From contig SVQK01000097.1 of NCBI GenBank assembly GCA_015065385.1, positions 1 to 64,000 on the forward strand: a DNA stretch of 64,000 bases, given 5' to 3'. Made by a program: the position numbers and the translations under genes. The notes below the pieces were generated by a model. That model worked only from the letters and a program-made list of their open reading frames with translations. It had not been told where the DNA came from and searched no databases. Shown one piece after another: positions 1 through 7,477 of the stretch. Origin of the DNA: Oscillospiraceae bacterium (GTDB lineage Bacteria > Bacillota > Clostridia > Oscillospirales > CAG-272). How positions within the stretch are numbered: the stretch's first letter is position 1; the number at the start of each line of letters is the position of its first letter.

Positions 1-1161
1 GAATGGCTGTACAGCCTGATCCAGGACGGCATCGTGGCGGGCGTCGGCGCGGTGCTGGGATTCGTGCCGCAGATGCTGGTCCTCTTCCTCCTGCTTGCCT
101 TTGTGGAAGCCTGCGGATACATGGCCCGGGTGGCCTTCGTGCTCGACCGGGTGTTCCGCCGCTTCGGCCTCTCCGGCAAGTCCTTCATCCCGATCCTGAT
201 CGGCACGGGCTGCGGCATCCCCGGCATCATGGCGTCCCGTACCATCGAAAACGAGCGGGACCGCCGCATGACCATTATGACGACGACGTTCATCCCCTGC
301 GGCGCGAAGGTCCCCTTCATTGCCATGATCGCGGGCGCGATTTTCGGCGGATCCGCGTGGATCTCCACCGGCGCGTACTTCATCGGTATGGCTGCGATCA
401 TCGTCTCCGGCATCATCCTCAAGAAGACGAAAATGTTCGCCGGAGACCCCGCTCCGTTCGTCATGGAACTCCCCGCCTACCACTGGCCGACCCTCGGAAA
501 CGTGCTCCGGTCCATGTGGGAGCGCGGCTGGTCCTTCATCAAGAAGGCGGGCACGATCATCCTTCTGTCCACCATCGTGGTCTGGTTCCTCTCCTTCTTC
601 GGATCCGTGGACGGCACGTTCCGGATGCTGGAGGAAGACGAGATCGACCACTCCATCCTCGCGGCCATCGGAAACGCCATCGCCTGGATCTTCACGCCTC
701 TCGGATGGGGCAACTGGCAGGCGGCTGTCGCGTCCTTCACCGGGCTCGTTGCGAAGGAAAACATCGTCGGCACCATGGGCATCCTGTACGGCGGCGGCGA
801 GCTGACCACATGGCAGGCTCTCGCGCAGGCGTTCACCAAGGTCTCCGGCCTGTCCTTCCTGATCTTCAACCTCCTCTGCGCGCCCTGCTTCGCCGCGATC
901 GGCGCGATCAAGCGTGAGATGAACAACCGCAAGTGGACATGGTTCGCCATCGGCTACGAGTGCGGGTTCGCCTACGCCGTCGCCCTCGTCGTCAACCAGC
1001 TCGGCAATCTGTTCACCGGCTCCATGGGCAAGACCGCTCCCATCGCCGTGGACGTGATCTTCCTCATCGTTTCCCTCGGTCTGATCGCCCTCTGCGTCTG
1101 GGGTCTCTTCCGTCCCTACAAAGAAGCGACCACGCTCGACAGGGACGTCAAAGTAGGCTGA
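1..1161 (+). CDS. feoB: Ferrous iron transporter FeoB, C-terminal part (5' truncated by window edge)
   Basis: This is the last 386 residues of FeoB, the inner-membrane Fe(II) transporter; the GTPase domain lies outside the window. The reading frame is open from base 1, so the first visible ATG/GTG codons are internal. Seen: several hydrophobic helices forming the two Gate regions, the conserved GTGCGIPGIMASRT segment around residues 68-81 followed by ENERDRRMTIMTTTFIPCGAK, and CAPCFAAIGAIKRE near residue 293, all typical of the FeoB membrane domain and its cysteine-lined pore. The next gene, 47 bases downstream, encodes the small FeoB-associated protein, which supports the assignment and an iron-uptake operon. 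No regulatory site can be seen because the operon start is missing. Confidence 0.96.
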   Translation, partial: EWLYSLIQDGIVAGVGAVLGFVPQMLVLFLLLAFVEACGYMARVAFVLDRVFRRFGLSGKSFIPILIGTGCGIPGIMASRTIENERDRRMTIMTTTFIPCGAKVPFIAMIAGAIFGGSAWISTGAYFIGMAAIIVSGIILKKTKMFAGDPAPFVMELPAYHWPTLGNVLRSMWERGWSFIKKAGTIILLSTIVVWFLSFFGSVDGTFRMLEEDEIDHSILAAIGNAIAWIFTPLGWGNWQAAVASFTGLVAKENIVGTMGILYGGGELTTWQALAQAFTKVSGLSFLIFNLLCAPCFAAIGAIKREMNNRKWTWFAIGYECGFAYAVALVVNQLGNLFTGSMGKTAPIAVDVIFLIVSLGLIALCVWGLFRPYKEATTLDRDVKVG

Positions 1162-1208
1162 GACGATCCGACCCGCCTCTGCGCGTCTGATTCTGAAAGG
1201 AGTTCGCT

Positions 1209-1388
1209 ATGCTGACATGGCTTTCCCTCAACTGGCTGACGATCGTCGTGATTCTGGTCCTCGGCCTGATCGTCTTCGGCATCATCCGCGGAATGATCCG
1301 GGATCGCAGGGCGGGAAAACGCTCCTGCGGCGGGTGCTCCGGAGACTGCTCCCACTGCGCGCACGCGGCGGAACACGGAAAAGCGTAA
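1209..1388 (+). CDS. FeoB-associated Cys-rich membrane protein
   Basis: A 59-residue protein with one N-terminal membrane helix (about residues 4-25, rich in I, V and L), a basic stretch (RGMIRDRRAGKR) and a cysteine cluster, CGGCSGDCSHC, near the C-terminus. This architecture matches the short FeoB-associated Cys-rich membrane proteins found directly after feoB in Bacillota; their exact role is unknown, but the cysteines are proposed to handle iron or redox state at the pore. The start is set by the ATG preceded by AAAGGAG at a normal distance. It is too short for many gene callers. A wobble-rich hairpin follows the stop. Confidence 0.9.
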   Translation: MLTWLSLNWLTIVVILVLGLIVFGIIRGMIRDRRAGKRSCGGCSGDCSHCAHAAEHGKA

Positions 1389-1403
1389 CAAAACGGCGTC
1401 AAC

Positions 1404-1433
1404 GGAAAGGGATCCCTCCGGGGGTCCTTTTCC
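1404..1433 (+). terminator. Hairpin after the feo operon
   Basis: A 13-base stem with two G-U pairs and a TCCG loop starts 15 bases after the stop of the FeoB-associated gene. The bases after it (TTCTGCC) are only mildly T-rich, so termination is plausible but not certain. Confidence 0.5.
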
Positions 1434-1460
1434 TTCTGCCGATCCCCTTTCCGATTGTGC

Positions 1461-1489
1461 TTGACAAATCGGACGGATCCGTTTATAAT
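1461..1489 (+). promoter_or_regulatory. Sigma-A promoter of the solute-binding lipoprotein gene
   Basis: TTGACA (1461-1466) and TATAAT (1484-1489) match both consensus hexamers exactly with a 17-base spacer. The spacer contains the 10-base palindrome ACGGATCCGT just before the -10 box. Confidence 0.9.
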
Positions 1490-1526
1490 GGACACAGAAC
1501 CGATCCGAACAAAGGAGCGCGCCATC

Positions 1527-3035
1527 ATGAAAAAACAGAACAGATTTGCCGCGTGGATCCTGCTCGCCTCCCTGGCTCTTATGGGATTCCCGGGCTGCGG
1601 CGAGGGACAGGGGGCGGCATCCGGGGGGAATTCCGGAGGAGTAAGCGAAGCGGTTCCTTCGGCTGACGCAGCAGGCACGGAGAATGCGCCCGCGGAAACG
1701 GAAGAACAGCCTTTTTCCACTCTACCGGACGTAAAGCTCGGCGGGCTGACGGTCAACACCCTGATCCGCGAAGAGCAGAAGCAGGAATTTGACACCGAGC
1801 TCGACGGAGACGTCATGGACGACGAGGTCTACGCCCGCCGCCGCGCCGTTGAGGAACGATTCGACGTCTCCCTGACCTACGCCGTGGAACCGGGCAGCTG
1901 GAGCTTCAAGGACGGCTATCAGAACATCATCCGCGGAACAGTGCTCGGCGGGGATTCCACCTACGACATCGTCACCGGGCAGAGCAACATCGTCCAGCCG
2001 CTCAACGTCGAAGGACTCTTCGCCAACCTGCTTGACGCGCAGTACATCGATCTGACAAAACCGTGGTGGGTGGAAGCGTACACGAACGGCGTCAATCTGA
2101 ACGGCAGCGTCATGACGGTCTGCGGCGACTGCGCGCTGTCCTCCTTCTCGAACGCGAACGTCATCTTCTTCAACAAGTCCGTCATGGACGACCGTTCGAT
2201 CGCCTATCCCTACGACGATGCGCTGGAAGGAAAATGGACGCTCGACAAAATGCTCTCGCTCTCCGAATCCGTCACGGCCGATCTCGACGGCGACGGCAAA
2301 ATCTCCCTCGACGACCTGCACGGACTCTGCGCGTACAACAACTCGATCCAGCCCTTCTTCTCCGCCTGCGGGCTTGCCTATACCGAGGAGAACGAAGACG
2401 GGATCCGGGTCCTCCTGACGCCCTCGGAGCGCCTGCTCGACGCCGCGGACCGCCTCAACGCCTTCTGCCGCACGGACTCTTTCATCGACTCGAATTCAGC
2501 CTATCAGATGACGGGCGTAAACACCGAGCCCGCGATGCACGAGCATTTCAAGGAGGGGAAATACCTCTTCATGGGCCTTGTGCTCGAAGGGATCGAAGCC
2601 CTGCGCGACATGGAGGTAGACTTCGGCATCCTTCCCTATCCGAAGTACGACGAGGAACAGAGCCGCTATTACACCACGATCCTCCGCCGCTACACCGTAT
2701 CCGCCGTCCCGATCTCGGCCTCCTCCGCGGACAACTCCGCCCTGATCCTCGAAGCCCTGTCGTCCGAGGGATACCGCTCGGTCATTCCGCGTTACTACGA
2801 AATCGCGCTGAAGGGCAAATATGTGCGCGACGAAAGCTCCTCTCAGGTGCTCGACCTCATCAAGGACTCCCTCTATCTGGAGTTCGTTGACCTCTATTAC
2901 AACGACCTCGGGTTCAGCGACTTCTTCGCCGGATACGTCATGACAGCGGCGGAGGGGACGTACATGAGCCAGTTCCAGTCCAATCAGAAGGTTTGGGCGA
3001 AAAAGCTCGAAACGCTGTACAAAGCGTACGAATGA
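1527..3035 (+). CDS. Extracellular solute-binding lipoprotein (orphan, EF-hand-like loop)
   Basis: A 502-residue lipoprotein. The signal peptide ends at Cys24 (FPGC, an atypical lipobox with Pro at -2), so the protein should be lipid-anchored outside the membrane. The rest has the feel of a family 1 type ABC solute-binding protein (LTKPWW, EGKWTLD, FGILPYPKYDE) and is a clear paralogue of the lipoprotein at 18803-20299, sharing these three motifs in order. Around residues 252-263 both carry a DLDGDG/DLDGNG loop with acidic residues at positions 1, 3, 5 (Asp or Asn) and 12, as in EF-hand or dockerin calcium sites. No permease or ATPase gene lies next to it, so the ligand and partner are unknown. 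Start chosen at the ATG following AAAGGAG; it has its own consensus promoter. Confidence 0.82.
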   Translation: MKKQNRFAAWILLASLALMGFPGCGEGQGAASGGNSGGVSEAVPSADAAGTENAPAETEEQPFSTLPDVKLGGLTVNTLIREEQKQEFDTELDGDVMDDEVYARRRAVEERFDVSLTYAVEPGSWSFKDGYQNIIRGTVLGGDSTYDIVTGQSNIVQPLNVEGLFANLLDAQYIDLTKPWWVEAYTNGVNLNGSVMTVCGDCALSSFSNANVIFFNKSVMDDRSIAYPYDDALEGKWTLDKMLSLSESVTADLDGDGKISLDDLHGLCAYNNSIQPFFSACGLAYTEENEDGIRVLLTPSERLLDAADRLNAFCRTDSFIDSNSAYQMTGVNTEPAMHEHFKEGKYLFMGLVLEGIEALRDMEVDFGILPYPKYDEEQSRYYTTILRRYTVSAVPISASSADNSALILEALSSEGYRSVIPRYYEIALKGKYVRDESSSQVLDLIKDSLYLEFVDLYYNDLGFSDFFAGYVMTAAEGTYMSQFQSNQKVWAKKLETLYKAYE

Positions 3036-3094
3036 CGGATCCCGATCGTATCTGTACCGCTCCGGATCTAAAATTAAACATTTTATTAACACTT

Positions 3095-3123
3095 GACGGA
3101 CCCTCTTGACAGGAGGATCCGTC
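3095..3123 (+). terminator. Inverted repeat overlapping the lexA -35 box (terminator or operator)
   Basis: Arms 3095-3105 and 3113-3123 pair at 10 of 11 positions, and the loop contains the TTGACA -35 hexamer of the lexA promoter. The right arm is followed by TTTGTT, so it may end the upstream lipoprotein transcript; its position could equally make it a repressor operator. The sequence alone does not decide. Confidence 0.5.
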
Positions 3124-3134
3124 TTTGTTATAAT
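3106..3134 (+). promoter_or_regulatory. Sigma-A promoter of lexA
   Basis: TTGACA (3106-3111) and TATAAT (3129-3134), both exact consensus, 17-base spacer, 39 bases before the lexA start codon. The -35 hexamer sits in the loop of an inverted repeat. Confidence 0.9.
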
Positions 3135-3172
3135 CTAACTGTACCGCAAAGGAACTTTTACGGAGGGATCCC

Positions 3173-3784
3173 ATGAGGCGCAAAAACGAGGAGATCTTCA
3201 CTGCTATCCGGGAATTCATCAACAGCTATTATCTGGAAAACGGGCGCGGCCCTTCCACCCGCGACATCGAAGCCGGAACCGGCATCCAGCGGATCACCGT
3301 GCAGCGGTATCTGCAAACCATGAAGGAAAACGGGGAGATCGAATACGGTGAGCGGCGCGGAACCCGGAACGCCTTTTCCCGCACCATCGGCGAGCACGTC
3401 ATGGTTCCCTGCTACGGCACGATCAAATGCGGCCTGCCGAACGATCCCTTTGTGGACATCACCGAAACCGTCCGCCTTCCCCGTTCGTGGGTGGGCGAGG
3501 GAGACTTCTATATTCTCGAAGCCGACGGCGAATCCATGAAGGATATCGGCATCGAGAGCGGGGATCTCGTCGTGATCCGCAGACAGGAGACCGCGAGCCC
3601 GGGCGAAGTCGTCGCGGCGCTCTGCGGGGACGAGGCAACCCTGAAACGGTATTTCCCCGAGGAGGACCGGATCGTTCTGAAGCCCGAGAATCCGGCGTTC
3701 GACGACATCGTGCTCGAAGGGGAGGCCCTCGAGACCTTCCGTATTCAGGGCGTCGCCGTCAAGATCATCAAGGGCGTGAGATAG
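3173..3784 (+). CDS. lexA: LexA-type SOS repressor, autoproteolytic
   Basis: A 203-residue LexA family repressor. Residues 1-70 form a winged-helix DNA-binding domain (GPSTRDIEAGTGIQRITVQRYL), the remainder an S24 peptidase domain. The catalytic dyad is visible as Ser121 (DGESM) and Lys158 (EATLKRYF). The self-cleavage site reads Cys86-Gly87 (GTIKCGLP) where most LexA proteins have Ala-Gly; Cys-Gly is the form used by UmuD, so cleavage should still work. The recognition helix differs from Bacillus LexA, so its operator may not be the standard CGAAC-N4-GTTCG. Known role: repress DNA-damage genes until RecA filaments trigger cleavage. Start set by the ATG after GGAGGG. Two small genes follow on the same strand and may be co-transcribed. 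Confidence 0.93.
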   Translation: MRRKNEEIFTAIREFINSYYLENGRGPSTRDIEAGTGIQRITVQRYLQTMKENGEIEYGERRGTRNAFSRTIGEHVMVPCYGTIKCGLPNDPFVDITETVRLPRSWVGEGDFYILEADGESMKDIGIESGDLVVIRRQETASPGEVVAALCGDEATLKRYFPEEDRIVLKPENPAFDDIVLEGEALETFRIQGVAVKIIKGVR

Positions 3785-3834
3785 AAGAGACCAGAGGCAC
3801 AGATCCGCTTTGTGAGGCGGGGTCAGGAGTCAGG

Positions 3835-4296
3835 ATGAAACCCTCTACGCACTATTTCAAAGAATCCGTTCTCAAAGACGGCGTCCGCTATCAGCATGTC
3901 ATCGGCCTCAACGAGGAATACGACTGGAGGCTGATCCTCGATCTGTCGGACGATCCCTCGTGGCAGTTCATTACGGTGAAAAAGCCGCCCGTCTGCCGTT
4001 TCCCCGACAAAAGGCGCGGTCTTTCCAGACTGGCAAAGCTGCTCGAAAAAAAGGCAGTCTACCGCTGTCCGAAGTGCCGCTCCCGTCTTTCCGACTGCGA
4101 GGCGCGCTATCCGGACGGCTCCGCCCGCGTCTTCCTTCTTCCCGCCCGTCCGGCCAGCTTCGAGCTCTGGCACGACGACGACGCGCACTGTCCCTGCTGT
4201 CACGCGCGGCTCGGAATCAATCTTCCCTCCGCGCCCGCCCTTCCCGCTCCGCACCGCGACGGTCTGTTCGGAAAAAGACCGGCTGTAGAACGATGA
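3835..4296 (+). CDS. Small zinc-ribbon-like hypothetical protein
   Basis: A 153-residue protein I do not recognise. It contains two CPxC knuckles, CPKC near residue 83 and CPCC near residue 122, with further Cys/His residues (LSDCEARY, DDDAHC) between them, which suggests one zinc ribbon with a long loop or two half-sites. The N-terminal 50 residues are mixed alpha/beta without membrane segments. It starts 50 bases after lexA, preceded by AGGAGT, and its stop overlaps the ATG of the next gene (ATGA), so the three are probably one transcript and the two small proteins are probably made together. A role in nucleic-acid binding is a guess from the zinc knuckles and the lexA neighbourhood. Confidence 0.72.
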   Translation: MKPSTHYFKESVLKDGVRYQHVIGLNEEYDWRLILDLSDDPSWQFITVKKPPVCRFPDKRRGLSRLAKLLEKKAVYRCPKCRSRLSDCEARYPDGSARVFLLPARPASFELWHDDDAHCPCCHARLGINLPSAPALPAPHRDGLFGKRPAVER

Positions 4297-4709
4297 ACGC
4301 ATCTGACCGAGATCGTACCGAACCTTTTCACGCGAAGGCAGAAGAGCTGACCATGCTTATCCCCGACACCCAGCCCATCCCCGTGACAAAGCTCTGCGAC
4401 TGGATCAGCGCGCCCTTCGCCGGAAACGGTCGGAAGAAACTGTGCTCCCGGGAGTTCAACAGCGCGCTGACAAGGATGGGACTGTTGGAGGACCAACCGA
4501 CGGTAGACGGAAAACCGCAGAAGACGCCCACCCTGCTCGGCACGTCCGTCGGCCTTTTGACCAAGAAGCGCTTCTCAGGCGGGAGGACGAAACCCGTGAT
4601 CCTCTATTCACCGGCCGCACTGCAATACGTTCTCGACCACTTCGATGAGATCATGCGGACTATCGAGCAGCTGCGGGAAGAAAAGAACGGTAAAAAATCC
4701 CTCCCATGA
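4293..4709 (+). CDS. Hypothetical protein, possible antirepressor-like DNA-binding domain
   Basis: A 138-residue protein whose ATG overlaps the previous stop (ATGA), implying translational coupling. An alternative start lies 20 codons in (MLIPDTQPIPVT), where compact folded-looking sequence begins. The segment LCSREFNSALTRMGLLED followed by TPTLLGTSVGLLTKK and VILYSPAALQYVLDHF resembles the layout of phage antirepressor/KilA-C type small DNA-binding domains (helix, short beta hairpin with a lysine/glycine-rich turn, helix), but this is pattern resemblance only. No transmembrane or signal segment. Its stop codon lies inside the loop of a bidirectional terminator. Confidence 0.65.
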   Translation: MNASDRDRTEPFHAKAEELTMLIPDTQPIPVTKLCDWISAPFAGNGRKKLCSREFNSALTRMGLLEDQPTVDGKPQKTPTLLGTSVGLLTKKRFSGGRTKPVILYSPAALQYVLDHFDEIMRTIEQLREEKNGKKSLP

Positions 4710-4731
4710 AATTCGTTCGTCAGGGAGGGAT
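4697..4731. terminator. Bidirectional terminator between the lexA operon and the kinase gene
   Basis: Perfect 9-base stem ATCCCTCCC/GGGAGGGAT. On the minus strand it is followed by six T, an ideal terminator for the kinase gene ending at 4758; on the plus strand it is followed by TGTGTCGTTTT. The TGA of the plus-strand gene lies in the loop. Confidence 0.88.
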
Positions 4732-4757
4732 GTGTCGTTTTAGATTGGTTCTGCTCG

Positions 4758-5837
4758 TTATCTTCCGGCGATCTCGCTCACGATGGCGTTCAGTTCGTCC
4801 ATCTTGTCCTCGATCTCTTTGACCAGCTTGAACTGGGTGCGGGCGCGGACGAGGTTGTGTTCGGGATAGTGGGTCTTGATGAAGTACACGTCTCCGTTGA
4901 GATAGTCCGCAAGGAAGCGGGAGCCGCATTCCAGCGTCATCAGCTTCACGGAGAAGGGCAGAAGCCGCAGTTCGCGGTCGGTGATGGAGGGCAGCTCCTC
5001 GATGAAGCCCTTCGTGAACGCGGTGAACTTCTCGGTATCGAACCAGATCTTATCAAGGTCCCGTTCGTCCTCGGCCCCGGAGGATCCGCCGAACCGGAGC
5101 GCGTCGCCGTAGTCGTACAGCAGGGAGCCGGGCATGACGGTGTCGAGGTCGATCACGCACACGCCCTCGCCGGTCTTTTCATCCAGCAGGACGTTGTTCA
5201 GCTTGGTGTCATTGTGGGTCACACGGAGCGGGATGGATCCGTCGGCCAGCGCGTCCACGATCACCCCTGCGTCTTTTTCACGGGCAAGAACGAAGTCGAT
5301 CTCGGGCCGGCAGGTGTCGGCGCGCCCGGAGGCGTCCCGGTTCAGGGCGTCCTTGAACTGCTCGTATCTCACGCGGGTGTTGTGAAAATCGACGATGGTC
5401 TCGTGGAGCTTCTCCGCCGGATAATCCGCGAGCATGTTCTGGAACCGCCCGAACGCCTTCGCCGCGTGATAGAGCTGGGAGGGATCCTCCACGATGTCGT
5501 AGGACTTCGCGCCTTCGACGAACTTATAAACGCGGTAATACTCGCCGTCGGTGTGACGATAGTACGACGCGCCGTCCACGGTGGGGATCAGGTTGAGGGT
5601 CTCTCTGTCCGGATCGCCGCCCTCCGCCTCGATCTTCTTCCGGAGGAACTCAGTCACGCCCTTGATGTTCTCCATGACCGCCGGGGGATCGGTGAAGACC
5701 TTTTTATTGATCCGCTGAAGGATGTAGTCGGGCTGGGCGTGGACGATATAGGTATCGTTGATGTGTCCGTTGCCGTAGACGGACGGGTCGAGGGCGATAT
5801 CAAAATGCTGCAAAATATCGGCAAACTTCTTCTCCAT
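4758..5837 (-). CDS. N-acetylhexosamine 1-kinase-like phosphotransferase
   Basis: A 359-residue soluble protein of the aminoglycoside phosphotransferase/choline kinase fold. Seen: GNGHINDTY at the N-terminus (a glycine-rich loop typical of bifidobacterial NahK), the catalytic HNDTKLNN near residues 206-213 and the metal-binding DLDT near residue 230, followed by YDYGDALR. NahK phosphorylates N-acetylglucosamine/N-acetylgalactosamine at C1 in the galacto-N-biose or mucin-sugar salvage route. No phosphorylase or sugar transporter is next to it, so the substrate is inferred. Start has AAAGGA upstream and a clear promoter; the gene is flanked by a bidirectional terminator and stands alone. Confidence 0.85.
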   Translation of the reverse strand: MEKKFADILQHFDIALDPSVYGNGHINDTYIVHAQPDYILQRINKKVFTDPPAVMENIKGVTEFLRKKIEAEGGDPDRETLNLIPTVDGASYYRHTDGEYYRVYKFVEGAKSYDIVEDPSQLYHAAKAFGRFQNMLADYPAEKLHETIVDFHNTRVRYEQFKDALNRDASGRADTCRPEIDFVLAREKDAGVIVDALADGSIPLRVTHNDTKLNNVLLDEKTGEGVCVIDLDTVMPGSLLYDYGDALRFGGSSGAEDERDLDKIWFDTEKFTAFTKGFIEELPSITDRELRLLPFSVKLMTLECGSRFLADYLNGDVYFIKTHYPEHNLVRARTQFKLVKEIEDKMDELNAIVSEIAGR

Positions 5838-5905
5838 GGGGTGTCCTTTCGGTTCTTACTGACGCGGTTTTCCGCCGCGGTTTCTTTTTTTCACAATCTC
5901 TGGGT

Positions 5906-5934
5906 ATTATATCATACGGGCGGGCAAAAAGCAA
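5906..5934 (-). promoter_or_regulatory. Sigma-A promoter of the hexosamine-kinase-like gene
   Basis: Read on the minus strand: TTGCTT (5934-5929), 17-base spacer, TATAAT (5911-5906), about 70 bases before the start codon. Confidence 0.8.
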
Positions 5935-5990
5935 GCGGACGGAGGAAAAATGCGGCGGATCCGGGGGAATCTTTTGTGAAACATTGTCCC

Positions 5991-6019
5991 TTGACAAAGA
6001 GCGTCCCGTCTGGTAAGAT
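5991..6019 (+). promoter_or_regulatory. Sigma-A promoter of the metallo-hydrolase gene
   Basis: TTGACA (5991-5996) and TAAGAT (6014-6019) with a 17-base spacer, 44 bases upstream of the start codon at 6064. It faces away from the kinase promoter, about 57 bases apart. Confidence 0.82.
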
Positions 6020-6063
6020 ATAGTTGGGATGTTGTCCTCACCATTTACCAGAGGTTTTCCGCT

Positions 6064-6765
6064 ATGATTGTTGTCAACTGCATCGGGCACAGCGGCTTTA
6101 CCGTCGAATCGGAAACCCACATGCTTCTCTTCGACTACTGGAAAGGCGTTCTGCCCAGGTTGCCGGCAAAAAAGAAGCTCTACGTCTTCGTCACCCACAG
6201 TCACGAGGATCACTTCAATCCGTCCGTGTTCAGTCTATGGCAGAACCACCCGGATGTTCACTACGTTCTCTCAAACGACATACCGCTCGGCGAGGCGAAA
6301 AACCGGGGCGTCACCGAATGCGTGATCGCGGAGCCCGGAGTGGATCTGAATCTGGGCAGCAGGCTCCGGATCAAGGCCCTGCCCTCCACCGATCTCGGCG
6401 TGGCGTACCTCGTCGGGCTGGGCGGCCGGAACATCTTCCACGCGGGAGATCTCAATCTCTGGCTGTGGAACGACATGACGGAGCGGGCGATTTACGACAT
6501 GACGCTCCGGTTCGAGGAGTACACGCGGCCCCTGCGGAATTTCGTCATCGACACCGCGTTTCTTCCGCTGGACACGCGCCTCGGCATCTACTCCTTCCTC
6601 GGCATCGACTACTACATGAAGCACTTCCGCATCCGGCACGCGATCCCCATGCACTTCTACGGCCCGGCGTCGGCGGTGGACGATCTGAGCTACGATCCCA
6701 CCTCCCGCGAATACCGGGACAAGCTCATCAAGATGGAGGCCGGGACCCGCGTCTCGATTCCGTAA
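6064..6765 (+). CDS. Metallo-beta-lactamase-fold hydrolase
   Basis: A 233-residue cytoplasmic protein with the metal-binding signature of the metallo-beta-lactamase fold: THSHEDHF near residues 44-51, an HAGDLN motif in the middle and IPMHFYG near the C-terminus. It is of the short single-domain class that includes UPF0173/L-ascorbate-6-phosphate-lactonase-like proteins; the substrate cannot be read from the sequence. It has its own promoter and lies 61 bases before pth, so the two may be partly co-transcribed. Confidence 0.85.
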   Translation: MIVVNCIGHSGFTVESETHMLLFDYWKGVLPRLPAKKKLYVFVTHSHEDHFNPSVFSLWQNHPDVHYVLSNDIPLGEAKNRGVTECVIAEPGVDLNLGSRLRIKALPSTDLGVAYLVGLGGRNIFHAGDLNLWLWNDMTERAIYDMTLRFEEYTRPLRNFVIDTAFLPLDTRLGIYSFLGIDYYMKHFRIRHAIPMHFYGPASAVDDLSYDPTSREYRDKLIKMEAGTRVSIP

Positions 6766-6826
6766 CCCCCTCCCGTTTGAAAAAACGGGATTTTTCCGCG
6801 TTTGAGCGGACTTTTCAATCACCGAT

Positions 6827-7468
6827 ATGACAGACATTTTCGACCTCTTCAAAAAGATTTCCTCCTCCTCTTCTTCGACGCAGGGCGCGCCGGAGTTTCT
6901 TGTGGCGGGACTCGGTAATCCCGGAAAGGAATACGCTTTCACCCGGCACAACGCGGGCTTTCTCGCCATGGACTATCTGACGGAGAAGCGGAATCTCGGC
7001 GATCTGAGGACCTCCCGCTTCAAATCCCTCGTGCTTCAGACGGAGATCGGCGGGCACAAGGTCCTTCTCATGAAGCCCCAGACCTATATGAACGCCTCCG
7101 GGGAAGCCGTGCGCGAGGCCGCCGATTTCTACAAGATCCCGCCGGAGAAGATCCTTGTGATCTCGGACGACGTGGCGCAGGAACCCGGAAGGATGCGCAT
7201 CCGGCGATCCGGCTCGGACGGCGGGCAGAAGGGACTGCGCTCCATCATCGAGCATCTCGGGACCGACGCGTTCCCCCGGATCCGCATCGGCGTCGGAGCA
7301 AAGCCCCGCCCGGACTACCCCATGGCGGACTGGGTGCTCGGCAGGATCCCGGAGGAGCATCAGAAGCCGATCTTTTCCATTCTCGGCTGTGTCTCGGACG
7401 CGGTCCCCATGATCCTTGACGGACGGTTTGACGACGCCATGAGCAAGTTCAACGGCGTGCAATTCTGA
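6827..7468 (+). CDS. pth: Peptidyl-tRNA hydrolase
   Basis: A 213-residue Pth, which cleaves the ester bond of peptidyl-tRNA dropped from ribosomes. Seen: AGLGNPGKEY, the catalytic histidine at residue 41 (TRHNAGF), MKPQTYMNASG, the SDDVAQ acidic pair and GSDGGQKGLRS, the variant of the GGHNG segment that is common in Clostridia. The protein has a 20-residue N-terminal extension with six consecutive serines that the family does not need. The stop is followed by TGAGGAG, which serves as the ribosome site of mfd nine bases later; pth-mfd-prsA order is common in Clostridia. Confidence 0.95.
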   Translation: MTDIFDLFKKISSSSSSTQGAPEFLVAGLGNPGKEYAFTRHNAGFLAMDYLTEKRNLGDLRTSRFKSLVLQTEIGGHKVLLMKPQTYMNASGEAVREAADFYKIPPEKILVISDDVAQEPGRMRIRRSGSDGGQKGLRSIIEHLGTDAFPRIRIGVGAKPRPDYPMADWVLGRIPEEHQKPIFSILGCVSDAVPMILDGRFDDAMSKFNGVQF

Positions 7469-7477
7469 GGAGATTTT

